From Cyathus striatus (Eukaryota > Basidiomycota > Agaricomycetes > Agaricales > Nidulariaceae), in the NCBI GenBank assembly GCA_025738555.1, contig JAOVFP010000011.1, forward strand, positions 2,728,001 to 2,792,000: 64,000 nucleotides of DNA. The letters run 5' to 3'. The notes under the pieces were generated by a model. It saw only the letters and a program-made list of their open reading frames with translations. It was not told the DNA's origin and made no database searches. Below are positions 45,591 to 59,694 of this stretch, piece by piece (position 1 is the first letter of the stretch; each line of letters starts with the position of its first letter). The position numbers and the translations under genes were made by a program.

Positions 45591-46333
45591 TGAACCACTG
45601 CAAAAGAATGGGTGTAACAATTGTCATCGAGAATGAGCTACTTGCACTGAAGTACTATGAGCACTTACGGTTGCTTACGGTTCTGGCCTACACATGCGTC
45701 TTCCTGACAATCGAGTCGTTGCATGGCTAGAAGCCTTGGAATAAGTTGTTTGTTCATGAGGCACGAGATACGAGCGTGCTGGTTTTAGGAGCTTGTCAGA
45801 GTAAACCGCAGCAAACAATTGATTTAAATTATTGCACCGTGTGCACGCGCACCGGCCTTGAGTGTGGCCAAATTGTGGCTTACTGTAATAGCTGAAGTTG
45901 GGCTGAAGCCTTCAAGCCACGCCTCCAGACCCCAGGCTACGTAAGTCGTAATCGATTAATCGGTAGTAAGTCGATAATAAGTAGTAGCAAAGTAATGGCA
46001 AAGTAATAGCTTAACAAAAGCTAATTTCTTACCGCCGCCGACCAATTTGTTGAACTTTTGTTGAACTTAGGAGAAATGTGCTGACGACTCTATACCCCAA
46101 ATGTTACTCCTTCCTATTTTATTCCAGCTCTTATACAGCTGATTGCAAAACGTTACTTGACATTACTGTAAGTCCATTACTATCTTACTATCTTGTTGTT
46201 CACATTATAGTAGCTTATGCATGTCAACAGTACCTTGAGGCCGCATTCAGAGGACACCTGATATGTACCTTGAGGAGCTTGGAAATAAATTATACGAGGT
46301 ACGCGACGTGTGTGTATCTACATCAACGATATG
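45591..46333. other. Intergenic, nothing recognised
   Basis: AT-rich spacer with GTAATAGC / GTAATGGC-type strings at 45950-46010. No gene seen. Confidence 0.4.
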
Positions 46334-46555
46334 TCACGTTGCAGTGAGAATACAGTTCCTTCCAACAAGTAAAGCCTTTCTTTGAACAGCACCCTCCTGA
46401 TGATACAAGCGTCGAAGCCGATAGACGGTACTAATGCCTATCTCATTTGACCTTGCAACCACTCGAGGAGGTAGATATTTGAATTGAGTAACGAGTTGTT
46501 GCTTCACAGAGTCGCGATGTGTCGACGGTTTCCAATAGGCATTGTAAGAGAGCAA
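46334..46555 (-). pseudogene. Fragment of a Tc1/mariner-type transposase N-terminus
   Basis: Part of the frame reads HRDSVKQQLVTQFKYLPPRV and EIGISTVYRLRRLYHQEGAV, which resembles the homeodomain-like helix-turn-helix of Tc1/mariner transposases. Nothing of the DDE catalytic part follows. It is a short relic, and the identification is tentative. Confidence 0.35.
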
Positions 46556-47010
46556 TTATAAAGGAATGTATGTCCAGAGAGTTACCTCTTCAGGGAGTAG
46601 CTTGCAGCTGCGCGTCGACGTAAACGTTTGGTCAAGCTGCACAAAATAGGCTAGTAGCTGATAGTGCCGGTGTTCACTCGCATGAGCCGAGCTCCAAAAC
46701 AAACAACGCGCAAAACGAGTTTTGAAATGGATTCTCTAACGTTTTGCAGTCAACTGTGAAACAACAAAATCCCGATCCTAACACTTCTGAATCTAGCCGA
46801 GGCCCGACAGGTTAACATGGTTTAAATTCAAGTGACAACATTGATGATTGTATGTAATACATCCTAACAAGATATCAATCATATTTTAATTGTATTTTAA
46901 ATAAATTCATCCATCGAGGACCAATCCAAAAGCGTTACTTCGAAAGAAAGGTAAAGAGAGAATCGGATTTATGCAGACATTTACTTAGTCTCCAACTTCT
47001 GAGGACTAAA
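46556..47010. other. 3' flank of the glucoamylase gene
   Basis: No supported gene. A long AT-rich stretch at 46820-46920 precedes the 3' end of the glucoamylase. Confidence 0.4.
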
Positions 47011-49233
<2,223 letters not shown>

Positions 49234-52200
49234 GTGAAGAATGAAGGTTAGAGTTGTACGACTGAATGAACTCAATGAATTAGCCTGCTTAAATAGCTAA
49301 GACAGAAGGTCACGCGTCAGAACTCACTCGTGCAGCTGATAGTTTCGCCCCTAGAAAGAAGACACGTCATTACTTCTGGACGCGCGGTACTATCTAACCG
49401 ACATCTGCGCATAAACCTAGCCTTCAACCGATTTCAAAGAAAAGGTCAAATTCTAAAGGACCAAGGATAGAATCCCAAATGTAGCATTGTTGTATTCGTG
49501 AATTGTCGAATTTGCACGTAGTTACTCACCTGCAATATTTGTAAATAAAAACTACATTGGTGACTGAATATGTTTGAGCTTGTGTAGATTGTTCTATGCA
49601 TAAATAGAAGAGGTAGCCACTTTAAGAGAATGTAAGACGAACTGAACATCAGCTTGTAAATTTACAATTTAGTACAAGGTTGAAGCGGAGCTCTAAGTTC
49701 CTTCCGAGTCAATGCAATATGGAGCTTGACTCACAATACATATCAACATTGCGGAAATGACCGACGCTACATTGTAGCGCTATTTCTGTGCGCATATTTA
49801 TCACAAGCTCAATTTAAAGCGGGATATTTAGACAGATTTGTTCTGGTGGTGCGTTTCGGCGTGTAAGGCTCAAAATAACAGGCTGATCGTTCTAACTTCT
49901 GACATTGTAACTTCCTGGCAGTTTCATTGCACGCAACTCCTAAATCCGGGTGTAATGGATATGATACCATACGACATCGAGCGCGTGACATTCCCGAGAT
50001 ATATATCTCCTCACCGAACGAATATGACCGCAACACCGAAGAGATAAAGTTCATTACAGCAATAGGGTATTATGGAATTTTTACAGTCCCCGGAGCAAAA
50101 TAATCCTTTTCGTTAAAATTTCAGCAAACGAAACATGATACATATTAAATTACCAACTCATCTTGTCTACAAACACCAAATGATTCGAGATTAAGTGAAA
50201 TCTATATACTTCTAATAATCGAGCAAGAGCGAGCAAGGCGGTAGAAACTCGCTTAAAAAATTGATACCGAGCTTTTACTGTCATTTGACTTCGTAGTACG
50301 TACACCACGTGTCAGTCTTCCGGGGGATTAGACTCGAGTTGATCAACGGATCTAATGCCACATGGCGTTCAATCGGAATAGGAAGGTTGGGGGAAGGGCA
50401 TTGTCGTCATCTCCGGACCCTCATTACATGCATCTATATGCCCTCTGCTGAATGTCTCTAAAAGTATACTCGGCGCCAGAAGATGTCAACCATCGGCAAA
50501 TTAGTACAAGTGCATAAAATCGATACCGGCGGCTCCCAGAATCACAGCGTTCCATCGATGATCAATCGCCCTTACATGCTTCCGGATCTTTAACTTTCTG
50601 TCGCAGTTTCAGCCATCTTTAGCATAATAGGAAACATCCAAAATATACCACTTAATGCCGCGATTGTGAATATTTGACAATACACATACTTGGTAGAACT
50701 CAGGGCTGTAGATAATATGAATATACAACACAGAGACAGCGTATTTTACTTATATTTTTGCCAAGCATAGGCAATGCTGTTCAATCTCAGAATAGCCTCT
50801 AAGGAGATGAGCGAGTGATGAGCGCTGGCACTGAGTGTACAGAAGAATTCGAGGCATGGAGTTTATCGGGTAAACGTTACTCACTCCCCCCCAAAATGTC
50901 AGGAATCCTGTCTGGAAATATGGTAGAAGAAACCAGCCCAAAAATCGGCTATGGATACATCCCGGATGTATGAACATGCGAGGTCATACACCATTCAATC
51001 TATTATGTTCCAGTCGTTGTAGAGTATGGTTTCCGTCAAGTCGATACATTCTAGGCATTTGATATTCTGGAAACAAATATGTATCGCACTATTTTATTAT
51101 CGCCACACCCCTGATGCATCAATTACGCTGGTCTTGGGTTTAAATTGGATGTAGGTGATGTCCCATCGGGAGTTCACTGCTGCGCGGTCGGCAAATGTTC
51201 CGATTTCGAGGTAGTAACATCGTAACATGATAGATTTTATCAGAATTTCTCATGACCCGTTTTCCCCACTTATTTTTCGAGGACGACCGGGTGCAGTGAA
51301 TATAGACACCGAACACATGGCATGCTATGGCATGACTATTGCGTACCCTCGCGTACCTTCGCGTACCATGAACGATCGACAACCTTCCTTTGCTAGAGCG
51401 CTCCACTTGATCCGGTGTTCATTCAACCATTATGTTCTGCGTGTGTGCAGTCAGCTGCCAGCAATCTATTCATACCTTGTTCCTGGGGTTCTATTCATGT
51501 GATTTTTGTCGACTCTGCCATAGCTATATTCACGCACCTAGACCAAATTCTCCGTACTCGGAGGGTCAGATCGTCGTGAATATCAGTAGAACAAGGCGCC
51601 GATTAACTTGTGATGAATTCGTTCCTTGAAAACGTGGTTATCCCGTCCTAAAGTTATCTATAATTATCCGAGTGTTGTGCTCGCTGGGTATGTCAGGGTA
51701 TGTCTGAATGAAGCTTACTTACGAAGTTGCTGGCTTCGTAACACAGTTTCCACGTGATGGCTGGTCCATCCGGCAAAATAATTTGAAAATATTGGGGGAA
51801 TTGTTTGTAGGTTTTCGATGCCCTCGATCAATCTTGGATGTCTAAGGCTCATTCTGCAAGACGCTCAAGCGTTCAAGATTCACCATAAATTATGTCAGTT
51901 GATGCGCAATATGCGCAGCTGAGTGTATGTATAAACATGATATTGCGACCATCGGCACCGGCACCAGTGCCATCCAAATTGGTACTTGTATTGCATGTCA
52001 GCAACTGACAGCAAGGATCTGAGGCCTTGTGACCCGAGGTTTACTAATAAAAGCGTACTTGTGTCACCGAATATTACCAACAACCAGTTAATTATAATCC
52101 CCTTCCTTACGATTCCAAGCTGATCGCAAGGAAGGCCTTGACTAGCTTGACTCTTGAGGCTAGAAGACATAGGCAACATCCTATATCTTTTAGCCATGGA

Positions 52201-52785
52201 AACCTTTAAATGTGAACTCGGATATTTAAATTTTATGTGTATGTGAACCCATGAGATGTCGGACCTTACTGCTTTTGATGCTTCGAGGAACGAGGCTTGT
52301 GATCTGAATGAGTTCCAGCAAAGCTTCTGAGTTGTGGGATGCGCCGTGAAGCGGGGGTAGCAGATGAGATGGAGGCATATCTTCCACTTATTGTAACATC
52401 ATGTTTCCTTTGTTCTCTGGAGTTTCTTAGTAAGTGGTTGACCCAGTGTAACCGACACCAAACGTTGAACAAAACCTAAATGCAAATTTACTAAACACTG
52501 AGCAAAACTATGCACTTGATTACTAGGGTATAATAAAACAAAACTAATAATGACCGTAACGACTGAATGTATAAAAAGAGCGGGCAGAAGAGCAATACTT
52601 CAAACTTGTAAACACCATCATTTCCTCTCGAAGGTTCAAATGAGATGAACTGGAGATGATTAATAAGTAAGCAAAAACTTAAAGTAACGAAAGCTAAATG
52701 AACCTTTAATCACTAACTCAGAAACACACTCCAGCTGATGAACACTACAGGGCAGAGATGCGTCCCTCCTCATAATGCGCAAAGC
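49234..52785. other. Gene-poor 3.5-kb stretch
   Basis: I find no supported gene between the glucoamylase promoter and the secreted repeat protein. A 10-bp unit (GCGTACCTTC-like) occurs three times at about 51340-51370. Short frames exist but have no domain, signal peptide or splice support. Confidence 0.45.
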
Positions 52786-53190
52786 TTAGAGGTCCCCACA
52801 AAATGCCTCAGTTGGGTGCGCGAGGCAGTCATGTTCATTTGGGAGGGCGGGGGACCGTACGGGAAGTTTCCCGCAAAATGCCTTCGTTGGGTTGGCGAGG
52901 CATTCATCACCGGTTGGGGGATCGAAAGGCTTGGGTTCCGGACTGGGAGACCTGACTACCTGACGCACGGGAAGGTCCCCACAGAATGCCTCAGTTGGGT
53001 GCGCGAGACAGTCGTGTTCATTTGGGAGGGTGGGGGACCGTACGGGGAGTTTCCCGCAAAATGCCTTCGTTGGGTTGGCGAGGCAGTCGTCACCAGTTGG
53101 AGGATCGAAGGGCTTTGGGACCGGAGTGGCGTGGACGAGTGAAACGCTGAGGAGGAGGGCGGCGATGAGGCTGTGGAATGTGACCTTCAT
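52786..53190 (-). CDS. Secreted protein with four C-x8-C repeats
   Basis: A single-exon frame of 134 residues starting at the MKVTFHS Met (53190). Signal peptide: MKVTFHSLIAALLLSVSLVHA, then TPVPKP. The mature part is a duplicated 50-60-residue unit, each with two cysteine loops: CLANPTKAFCG then CLAHPTEAFCG, separated by KLPVRSP.LPNEHD. All eight cysteines sit in four identical C-x8-C loops. PVR precedes Ser or Gln at each linker, which could be processing points, but this is inference. The loop matches AFCG in the gene at 17984. A TATAAT-like box lies about 90 bp upstream. Extracellular; function unknown. Confidence 0.7.
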   Translation of the reverse strand: MKVTFHSLIAALLLSVSLVHATPVPKPFDPPTGDDCLANPTKAFCGKLPVRSPTLPNEHDCLAHPTEAFCGDLPVRQVVRSPSPEPKPFDPPTGDECLANPTKAFCGKLPVRSPALPNEHDCLAHPTEAFCGDL

Positions 53191-54071
53191 TGTGGTAAAT
53201 CGGGGTGTACGAAGAAGTGGCGGAAAAAAATTGGGAAGAAGTACACGATGGTTCTGCAATGGCGTTGGATGGACCCTATTATACCCTAAATTTAACCCAG
53301 GTTATTTTACCGGACAGGCTAAGCCTTACGCTAAGTACAGACGTCGCTACTTTGGGATAGTTTGAATACCTATACGTAAGAAGTAATAATAATAGTATCA
53401 CCATAATCGGATGCCAAGCACATATGTATTCGCTGTATATTCGAATCCACGACAATCCACCATGGTGATCTACTTGCTCACATAGAATATAGAAGAATAA
53501 TTTGAATATGAGACTTTGGCATATTATTGATCAACTGTTGTACGATTGAGGATTGGCTTCATACTTAACACTTAACTAGGTAGGTGGAAGCAATGTGAAT
53601 GGTTTATTTAGTGAGCAGAACCGTACTTTTAAAGTAGGAGTGGAACGCTGATGTGGGCAGCGGTCATTAAGTACCATTTGTAACCATTTGAACACTGTTG
53701 CTGGTATCAAACTCTGCTGCTTTCTTTCTTTTATTGTTGCCATTCTGCCCTTTCCTGTTTCCTGGTTCTTGTCGAGATATCTTTCACCTCAGTGTCACTC
53801 AGCTTTTGTCGAGGGATCATATATTACGGCCCTGTGTTTGGAGTTTCTTAATTATATCATCATGTACGAGGATCAGAGGGTCAACAGAAGACGTTGGATT
53901 GTTATAAGAAATACTAAGCTCGAAGTGTATGTAAAATTTAGTAATCCTATGTACATCATATACAAGATGCACGAGATAATCATAGTCAGTTCATGACCCT
54001 AACCTATCAGAATTAAGGATAAGAAACGATTAACAAAATAATCCAAAATGCACATACCAATCTTCAGTTAA
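53191..54071. other. Spacer between secreted-protein genes
   Basis: No supported gene. A plus-strand frame at 53688-53996 has hydrophobic stretches but no other evidence. Confidence 0.4.
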
Positions 54072-54384
54072 TCACGCGTCAAGATCCTCTCCAAGCAATG
54101 TAAATAAGAGGGCATCAATGGCGTCATCCTGCATGAACCTATTCGCCTCATCCTTGTAACCGTGAGGGTCATGCAGGAAACCAGTGGAACCAGTATTAGG
54201 GGGATTCGCGGCCTGGCAGGGATAGATATTAAGGACGAAGGAAGTCTACGAATTCAGGTAGTTTCCAACATACCGGGGCTGTGGGAGCTTCTGGTGAATC
54301 CTGAGGCTTGGGCAGAGGAGTAGCATTGACAATGGCAACACCGATGAGAGCGACGGCGGTAAGACTTTGGAATGTGACCTTCAT
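54072..54384 (-). CDS. Short secreted protein without Cys, 83 residues
   Basis: Exon 1 (54384-54274) gives the signal peptide MKVTFQSLTAVALIGVAIVNA, then TPLPKPQDSPEAPTAP. A 61-nt intron (GTATGT donor, GCCAG acceptor, phase 0) leads to exon 2 (54212-54072), open for 46 codons: AANPPNTGSTGFLHDPHGYK, then an acidic amphipathic end (DDAIDALLFTLLGEDLDA). Reading through the intron would instead stop after VCWKLPEFVDFLRP, so splicing decides the product. A TATAAAG box (54483-54477) and the 18-bp shared motif (54545) lie upstream. It shares the signal peptide, not the Cys module, with its neighbours. Confidence 0.65.
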
Positions 54385-54544
54385 TGTGAAATAAGTCAGG
54401 CGAAAGAGCGACGGGATTAGGGAAATGAGAGTGGAGGAAGTTTCGATACTGTCTAGTCCGAGTTGTGGATGAGACTCTTTATACTGCAAACTCTGGGTAA
54501 CTTACTTAATAGCCTACTTACTAGTACTAGTAGGTTGCTTCAGC

Positions 54545-54562
54545 TCGTCTTCGGGTCGCTGT
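54545..54562 (-). promoter_or_regulatory. Shared 18-bp upstream motif, copy 3
   Basis: TCGTCTTCGGGTCGCTGT is identical to the copy at 8675 and lies 161 bp upstream of the start at 54384. A diverged copy (GTTCGTCGCAGTCATCGGCC) appears at about 54932 in the next duplicated unit. Confidence 0.55.
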
Positions 54563-54586
54563 CGATGCAGTTATCAGGCCAGAGAA

Positions 54587-54661
54587 TCATTCTAGATAAT
54601 GCGATGAAGGATATGCGTTCAGGAGCATGACGGCTGTAAGACTTTGGAATGTGACCATCAT
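54587..54661 (-). pseudogene. Truncated copy of the 54384 secreted gene
   Basis: The frame reads MMVTFQSLTAVMLLNAYPSS and stops after 24 codons. It matches the signal-peptide start of the neighbour (MKVTFQSLTAV), then diverges. Its upstream DNA is also duplicated, including GTCTAGTCCGAGTT and the CTTTATA box at 54779. It is a promoter plus a leader without a mature region. Confidence 0.6.
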
Positions 54662-54924
54662 TGTGAATAAGTTGAACGTTGAAAGAGCGACGGGATCGGG
54701 GAAATGGGAATGGGTGCGTTGGATTTATGTCGAATCGAGGACATTTCGATGGTGTCTAGTCCGAGTTATGGAAAGGCTCTTTATACTCCAACCCCTGGTG
54801 TTTTTGGCAATTCGCCTCATGAGTTATGATAATGCATGACAACGCGAATGTTTAATGGAACTTCATTTGAATCGTAAGCACATTGCTCGTACGCGACTCT
54901 CACCTGGTCAATGTAAGGCGTTTA

Positions 54925-55045
54925 GACTTCAGTTCGTCGCAGTCATCGGCCAGCCGCCAGAGAATCGTCCTAGATAATAAAAGCATAATACTCTTATGCT
55001 CTTATGTATTCGATGAAGTATACGTTCAGAAGACCATGACTTCGA
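54925..55045 (-). repeat. Third upstream unit of the secreted-gene cluster
   Basis: CCAGAGAATCGTCCTAGATA and GATGAAGTATACGTTCAGAA align with 54578-54622. This is therefore a further tandem copy of the upstream unit, without a following gene. Confidence 0.55.
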
Positions 55046-57357
55046 TGAGTTTGGGACAAGTTCAATGGAAGTTCAGTGGAACCAATGGAGGACATGTCAC
55101 TGTTGTGTCACTATATCCGACGATCCCGAGGGCTGATACCCTCTAGACCGGAAGCCGGTGCACGTAACCGACCGGCTTCCGGTCTAGATACCCTCGACGG
55201 TCCGGACCCTCGACGCCGCACGCGTCACGCCCAACTCAAGTCACGCGGTGAACCTTCGGATGAACCAGTCGAGCTCCCTGCCGCTTACAACCAACACTTT
55301 CATTGTCAATGAGTTCAGGATTCGCTGCGACATAATTGCAAGTATTGTCCAGAATCAACCTAGAATGACAAGAGCTCCTCAAATGACATTGCCTAACGCG
55401 TAAGCTCGCTGCTCTCCACAATGTCCTCAGTTGGTCCTCAGCTGAAATAGTGTGAATTCGTTAACAGTGATTCGGGGCCGATAGCCACGTCGCCCGCGCT
55501 CTCAGCTCGTTCCTAATATGTGGTAGCGAAATTACATGTTAGCTTTCTCGACGGTTTAAACTTCTGGAGTGCGATGCGCTGGCTCTAGCTAGTACCAGTT
55601 AGTACCTTCGAGGATTGTTCGAGAAGGAGGTGGGCGTAAGGAATGGGAATGTGTGTCGATTATAACTACAAGAGTGAGTCGTCCTCTTTACCATTACGCT
55701 AGGTTACGCTGCGCTCAAATTGCAGAGGCTTTACTAACGGAGGTTGTAAGAGAGTGTGTTCCACATGCTCGTACGTGAAGGCTTCCTCACCAGCGGCCGC
55801 TGCCCTGCATACACGTGCGACATAGCTATAGGTATCATCTCCTACAACGCTTGCTATATGGTTCAGCGACAACGTTAAACATCTAGTCCCCATAGGCGTA
55901 AGCCAACCCGCCAGCTTTCATTGATTGCATGGCCTCACCATAATGGTATATCGCGAACCGCTATCTACATACACTCCTTCCTTCCTTCCAGCTTCATTCA
56001 ACCTATTCTAATACGCCCCTTCGCAGGCCTTCCTATACATCACTTCCAGCACACAAACCACGACAACACCCAAAGCTTCCAACTGAGCTTTCTTCCTATC
56101 GCCATAGAACGTCCTGGCCTACTCAGGATTCTACCACGCAGTTGTCGCGTAGCCTTGTATACAGTACACTATCGACCACAGCGCGCCAACGCCTTCGCCC
56201 TCTCGTTTCCTCTTCGATAAAGCCGCCTAGGCAAGTGCCACTTTATTGGTGAGGAGGAGACATATATTGTCCGGTGGATCTAGGCAACAATGAGTAACCA
56301 AGCGCTACTGAAGCTCGCCTTCTCCAAACCCTGTACGGAAACCTCGCCATTAACGTGCCTAGCTAGTAGCTGGTACGAGAAGGCTCGGTGGATCCACGCT
56401 TGCGAGAGTTGCAGTGATATATCTGAGGATACGAAATGCGAAAGCCTTACTTTGTACACCAGAGGGCTGGAGGTACGAAATACGAATATATCGATAGCGA
56501 TACTGCGTATCCTTTCTCGCGATATCGTTACTAAATGCTTGTTGTTTCGTCATCGTTCAGTGGTACACTGGGGCAATGCAGAAAACACTGGTCGTCACTG
56601 GAACAACAAACCACGCGCTGCCTCAGCGCTATACCTCTCCTCTGCTTTCCTCTGCTCTTCGTTCTTCGATAATGCCTCTAGCAGCGAGTACCGTGGAGCT
56701 CCGAGGTATGACAATAGCGGCCAAGGATATGTTGCTACGTCTTCGTTTGGTGGTGTGGTGCAGTATCGCAGTCATGGCTGGGGATACTTTTCACCATCTT
56801 GAATGGTGTTATTCGACACCTAGGGCTGTAGGATATCAGGCGCACAAAAGGTCCCTCGTCCTCTGAGTTCAGTATTATCGGCAGCCGAAGTATCATACAG
56901 ATCTACCCTGTGCTTCCTGTCTGAGTCGCTGCAATGACCGAACCTATGCTCTGCTTTCCCTGAAACTTTCAGCGCTAAACTCCTTCGTTCTTTGACAGTG
57001 TTTTCATCGATGAGTACATCTAGTTACTGACAGCAACTTGCTGTTCCGTCTTCGCTCGGTGATAGGATGGAGAAACGGAGCTGGGAAGTAACACGAGGGG
57101 TTCATCCTGTGGATTACACCTCAGCCTTATCGTTGTGGCTGGGAAACTTACGCAGGGGGCATGTACTTGGCATGTAAGATGTTTCACTGTCTACCGCTTT
57201 CTCAACTGTCCTTGAATGCATACAACTGTTGTGAACATACACATCTCTAATAAGTGAACACAGCTACTTCGATTACAGTACCTTCTTGTTCTTTCAAATT
57301 CTTAATTTAAATATACTATCTACATAGCTAACAACTTATATCCGTACATCAACATCA
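55046..57357. other. Duplicated non-coding flank of NACHT gene 1
   Basis: From about 55380 the DNA resembles 60120 onward (ACTCGCTGCTCTCCACAATG and, later, the CTCACCATAATGGT / CTTACCATGGTGCA region), the downstream flank of the second NACHT gene. Several short frames are open but without support. The foldback at 55144 lies at the left edge. Confidence 0.45.
55136..55195. mobile_element. 44-bp foldback insertion with 8-bp target duplication
   Basis: TAGACCGGAAGCCGGT (55144-55159) and ACCGGCTTCCGGTCTA (55171-55186) are perfect inverted repeats around an 11-nt centre. The direct repeat ATACCCTC flanks the insert on both sides (55136-55143 and 55188-55195). An 8-bp duplication fits hAT-type insertion, so this is a minimal non-autonomous element or an excision-reinsertion product. 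Confidence 0.65.
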
Positions 57358-59694
57358 TCAGTCCGAGTTGTCGCTAAAATCCTCCCATAATTGAGCTTCA
57401 CCTGAAGGTAACTCCAGGGTACTGGCACAACTTAAATTACTCGCAGTCTGCGAATTGTCATCGTTAGCTTGTAACATGTTCCTCCACTCTTCAATCAAAG
57501 ATAGCACGCGACTCTCCATCTGAGGCCGTGACCACAGAATAAGTGCGAAGGACGACACCCATATCCGAAAAATTTCGAGAGAAAATGGCAGTTCTAAAAC
57601 CATGTGCAGGCATAAAATGGGGATCGGCGTTAAGAATATCCCAAATACCGTTGTTACCGAGATATTTGCTAGCATCCTGAGGTCCTCAGACGATGGAAAC
57701 ATCGCAGATAGGAAAATGAAGGTTCCAGTTATAATGAACGGTCCTAAAACTATGAGCGGCATAGATTTTAGTCCAGGGAAGAGAAATATTAACACCCAGG
57801 AAACTATGTCAAAATGATATCTAATGCTGATTAAGGACCACATGGATAGTGGCCAAACCAGGCACATCGCTATCAGGAAATAACGAGAGGAGATCAAGGA
57901 CCTGAAGCGATGCAGATGAATGTGCAGCATAATAATCGCAGGCCAAAATCGTAAGAGAGCTCCAAGAAAGGCCAGCGATTTTATATGTCGTATGATATCG
58001 ACAGTGAAGAAAATAGGGGACATAGACTCAAGGAGTACCTCCTCCGAAAATAGCTCTAGAATGCTGCTTATCTTGTCGTCATCCAACGTATTATCCCGAG
58101 AACCATAAGCTCCAGCAGTGGCCAACTGGTAAAGGCGTATTGACTCCTTTGTGCACATAACACTAAGCATCTCCGAATATACCTTGGGCACATCAACATG
58201 GTATTGCTGCGATCTTGTTCGATCCGTCAAAAATTCCCCAAAAGATGCATGGAGTATTTGAACATGTATTTTCTGAATCACGGATGGATCGTTACGGATC
58301 ATTGCAACGTCTGGCATCTGCAGAAGCGAGAGTAACGGACGAAGTGTCACGATACTGTCCCCTTCATTGAGCGAACATATGATGTCCAGCTGAGAGAGCG
58401 TGAGTAGACCGCCTGTCGCTAATATGTATCCCAGGAGACGGAGAAGAGTATCAGATTTGGCACCACTGTTCACCAAGATAGTAAAGTAAAGCGCATCGAG
58501 ATTTTGAAACGGTCTCGAGTGTGAATGTGCTGGAGTAACTTTCATGATATCTTCAAGCTGCTGTGTGGGATTACGGACCTGGTTATCCTCTCCTATATAA
58601 TTTACTATTGTTGACGCAAATATAAATTGACCCGAAGAACGATCGACCAACTCGGATATGGTATCATCGTCGTACTGAAAGGTAGGAATATTCAAATGAA
58701 TATTTCGGAATTCTTCGGTTAGGTATAACGCAATATCAGCATCTGTCTCCCAGGTCCGTTCCAGGCTAATATGGTGCAGATGATCAGCGATAGAAATTTT
58801 ATGCATGAATTCGCTAATGAGTCGTTCTGGACGGCTTGATATAAGAAACTTTACTCCATGATTCGTGTAAAGTTCAGCAGAGGTAACAAGCGCAAGAAAG
58901 TCTGCTTTAGATTGGACGTTTCTGCACTCGTCTAGCGCATCAATGAGTAAGATTACTGGAGCTTCCCTGTTTTGTAGATCTTGTAAAGGAAGCAAGATGA
59001 GCTCCCTGAATTGCTTCGACATGGCTGCATGCAAGATCGATGGATCGCGTCGTATAGTCAATAAAACGTGCCTTTCGATGTCTGGTACACTCCTCACAAG
59101 TTGATAAGCAAGAGTCAGCATGATGGGTATACGCTTTTCTTTTTGATCCGGACTTCGATTTTTGTTTTCAATGACGTTGAAGATACTACGGATCCAGGAT
59201 TTTCGCCTGGAGTGGGCATAATACGAGTCAACCTGTGGGGAGAAGAAGAATGTGGTAATAATTCTTTTCTGCGCGGTCCATTCTTCCGCCATGGTTTGTG
59301 CGATGGATGTCTTCCCTGTTCCCAAGGGTCCTGAAAGCCATAGTACTGATGCTCCATCGAAACCGTTACTCCAAACACGGATTTGATCTAAGCTAGATTG
59401 TGCCGTTCCTTCAAGGCATTTCGATGTTGTACCACGTTCATCCGAATCGAATATGGCTGCGCGAGAGCAGAGCTTGTATAGTTCCGATACTGACAGTCAG
59501 CTTTATGTCAGTATTAATCTAGTAGACGAATATAAGCATATTAGTGTACTGTATTAGTACTCACATTGTTCGCTACTGCTATCAACAGTAATGTCCATAA
59601 ACAAGCTGTTGTTGATTTCGAAATCGTGTGCACCGTGAAATAGGCCATTTGGTTCAATGGACGTGTTATAACTTGAAGATGGATCGCGGGACAT
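57358..59694 (-). CDS. NACHT NTPase with hydrophobic multi-pass C-terminus, copy 1
   Basis: Exon 1 (59694-59565) and exon 2 (59489-57358), with a 75-nt phase-1 intron, give 753 residues. Walker A is GPLGTGKT (97-104). Walker B is VILLIDALDEC (222-232). FLISSRPER and the winged-helix-like GGLLTLSQLDIICSL follow, as in fungal NACHT/NLR proteins. From about residue 548 to 698 come four to six hydrophobic helices (for example PLIVLGPFIITGTFIFLSAM), then an acidic tail. A fungal NLR normally ends in WD, ankyrin or TPR repeats; here a membrane-like region takes their place. NACHT proteins of fungi act in non-self recognition and cell death, so a membrane-attached sensor or executor is possible. There is no rep/effector domain at the short N-terminus. 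Confidence 0.75.

Noticed and set aside
51335..51372. Three 10-bp GCGTACC repeats
   Set aside because: Too few and too short to be a CRISPR or a meaningful satellite; simple local repeat.
56290..56866. Open frames of 96-170 codons upstream of NACHT copy 1
   Set aside because: They lie in a duplicated flank whose partner (60700-61050) does not preserve the frames, so they are probably not coding.
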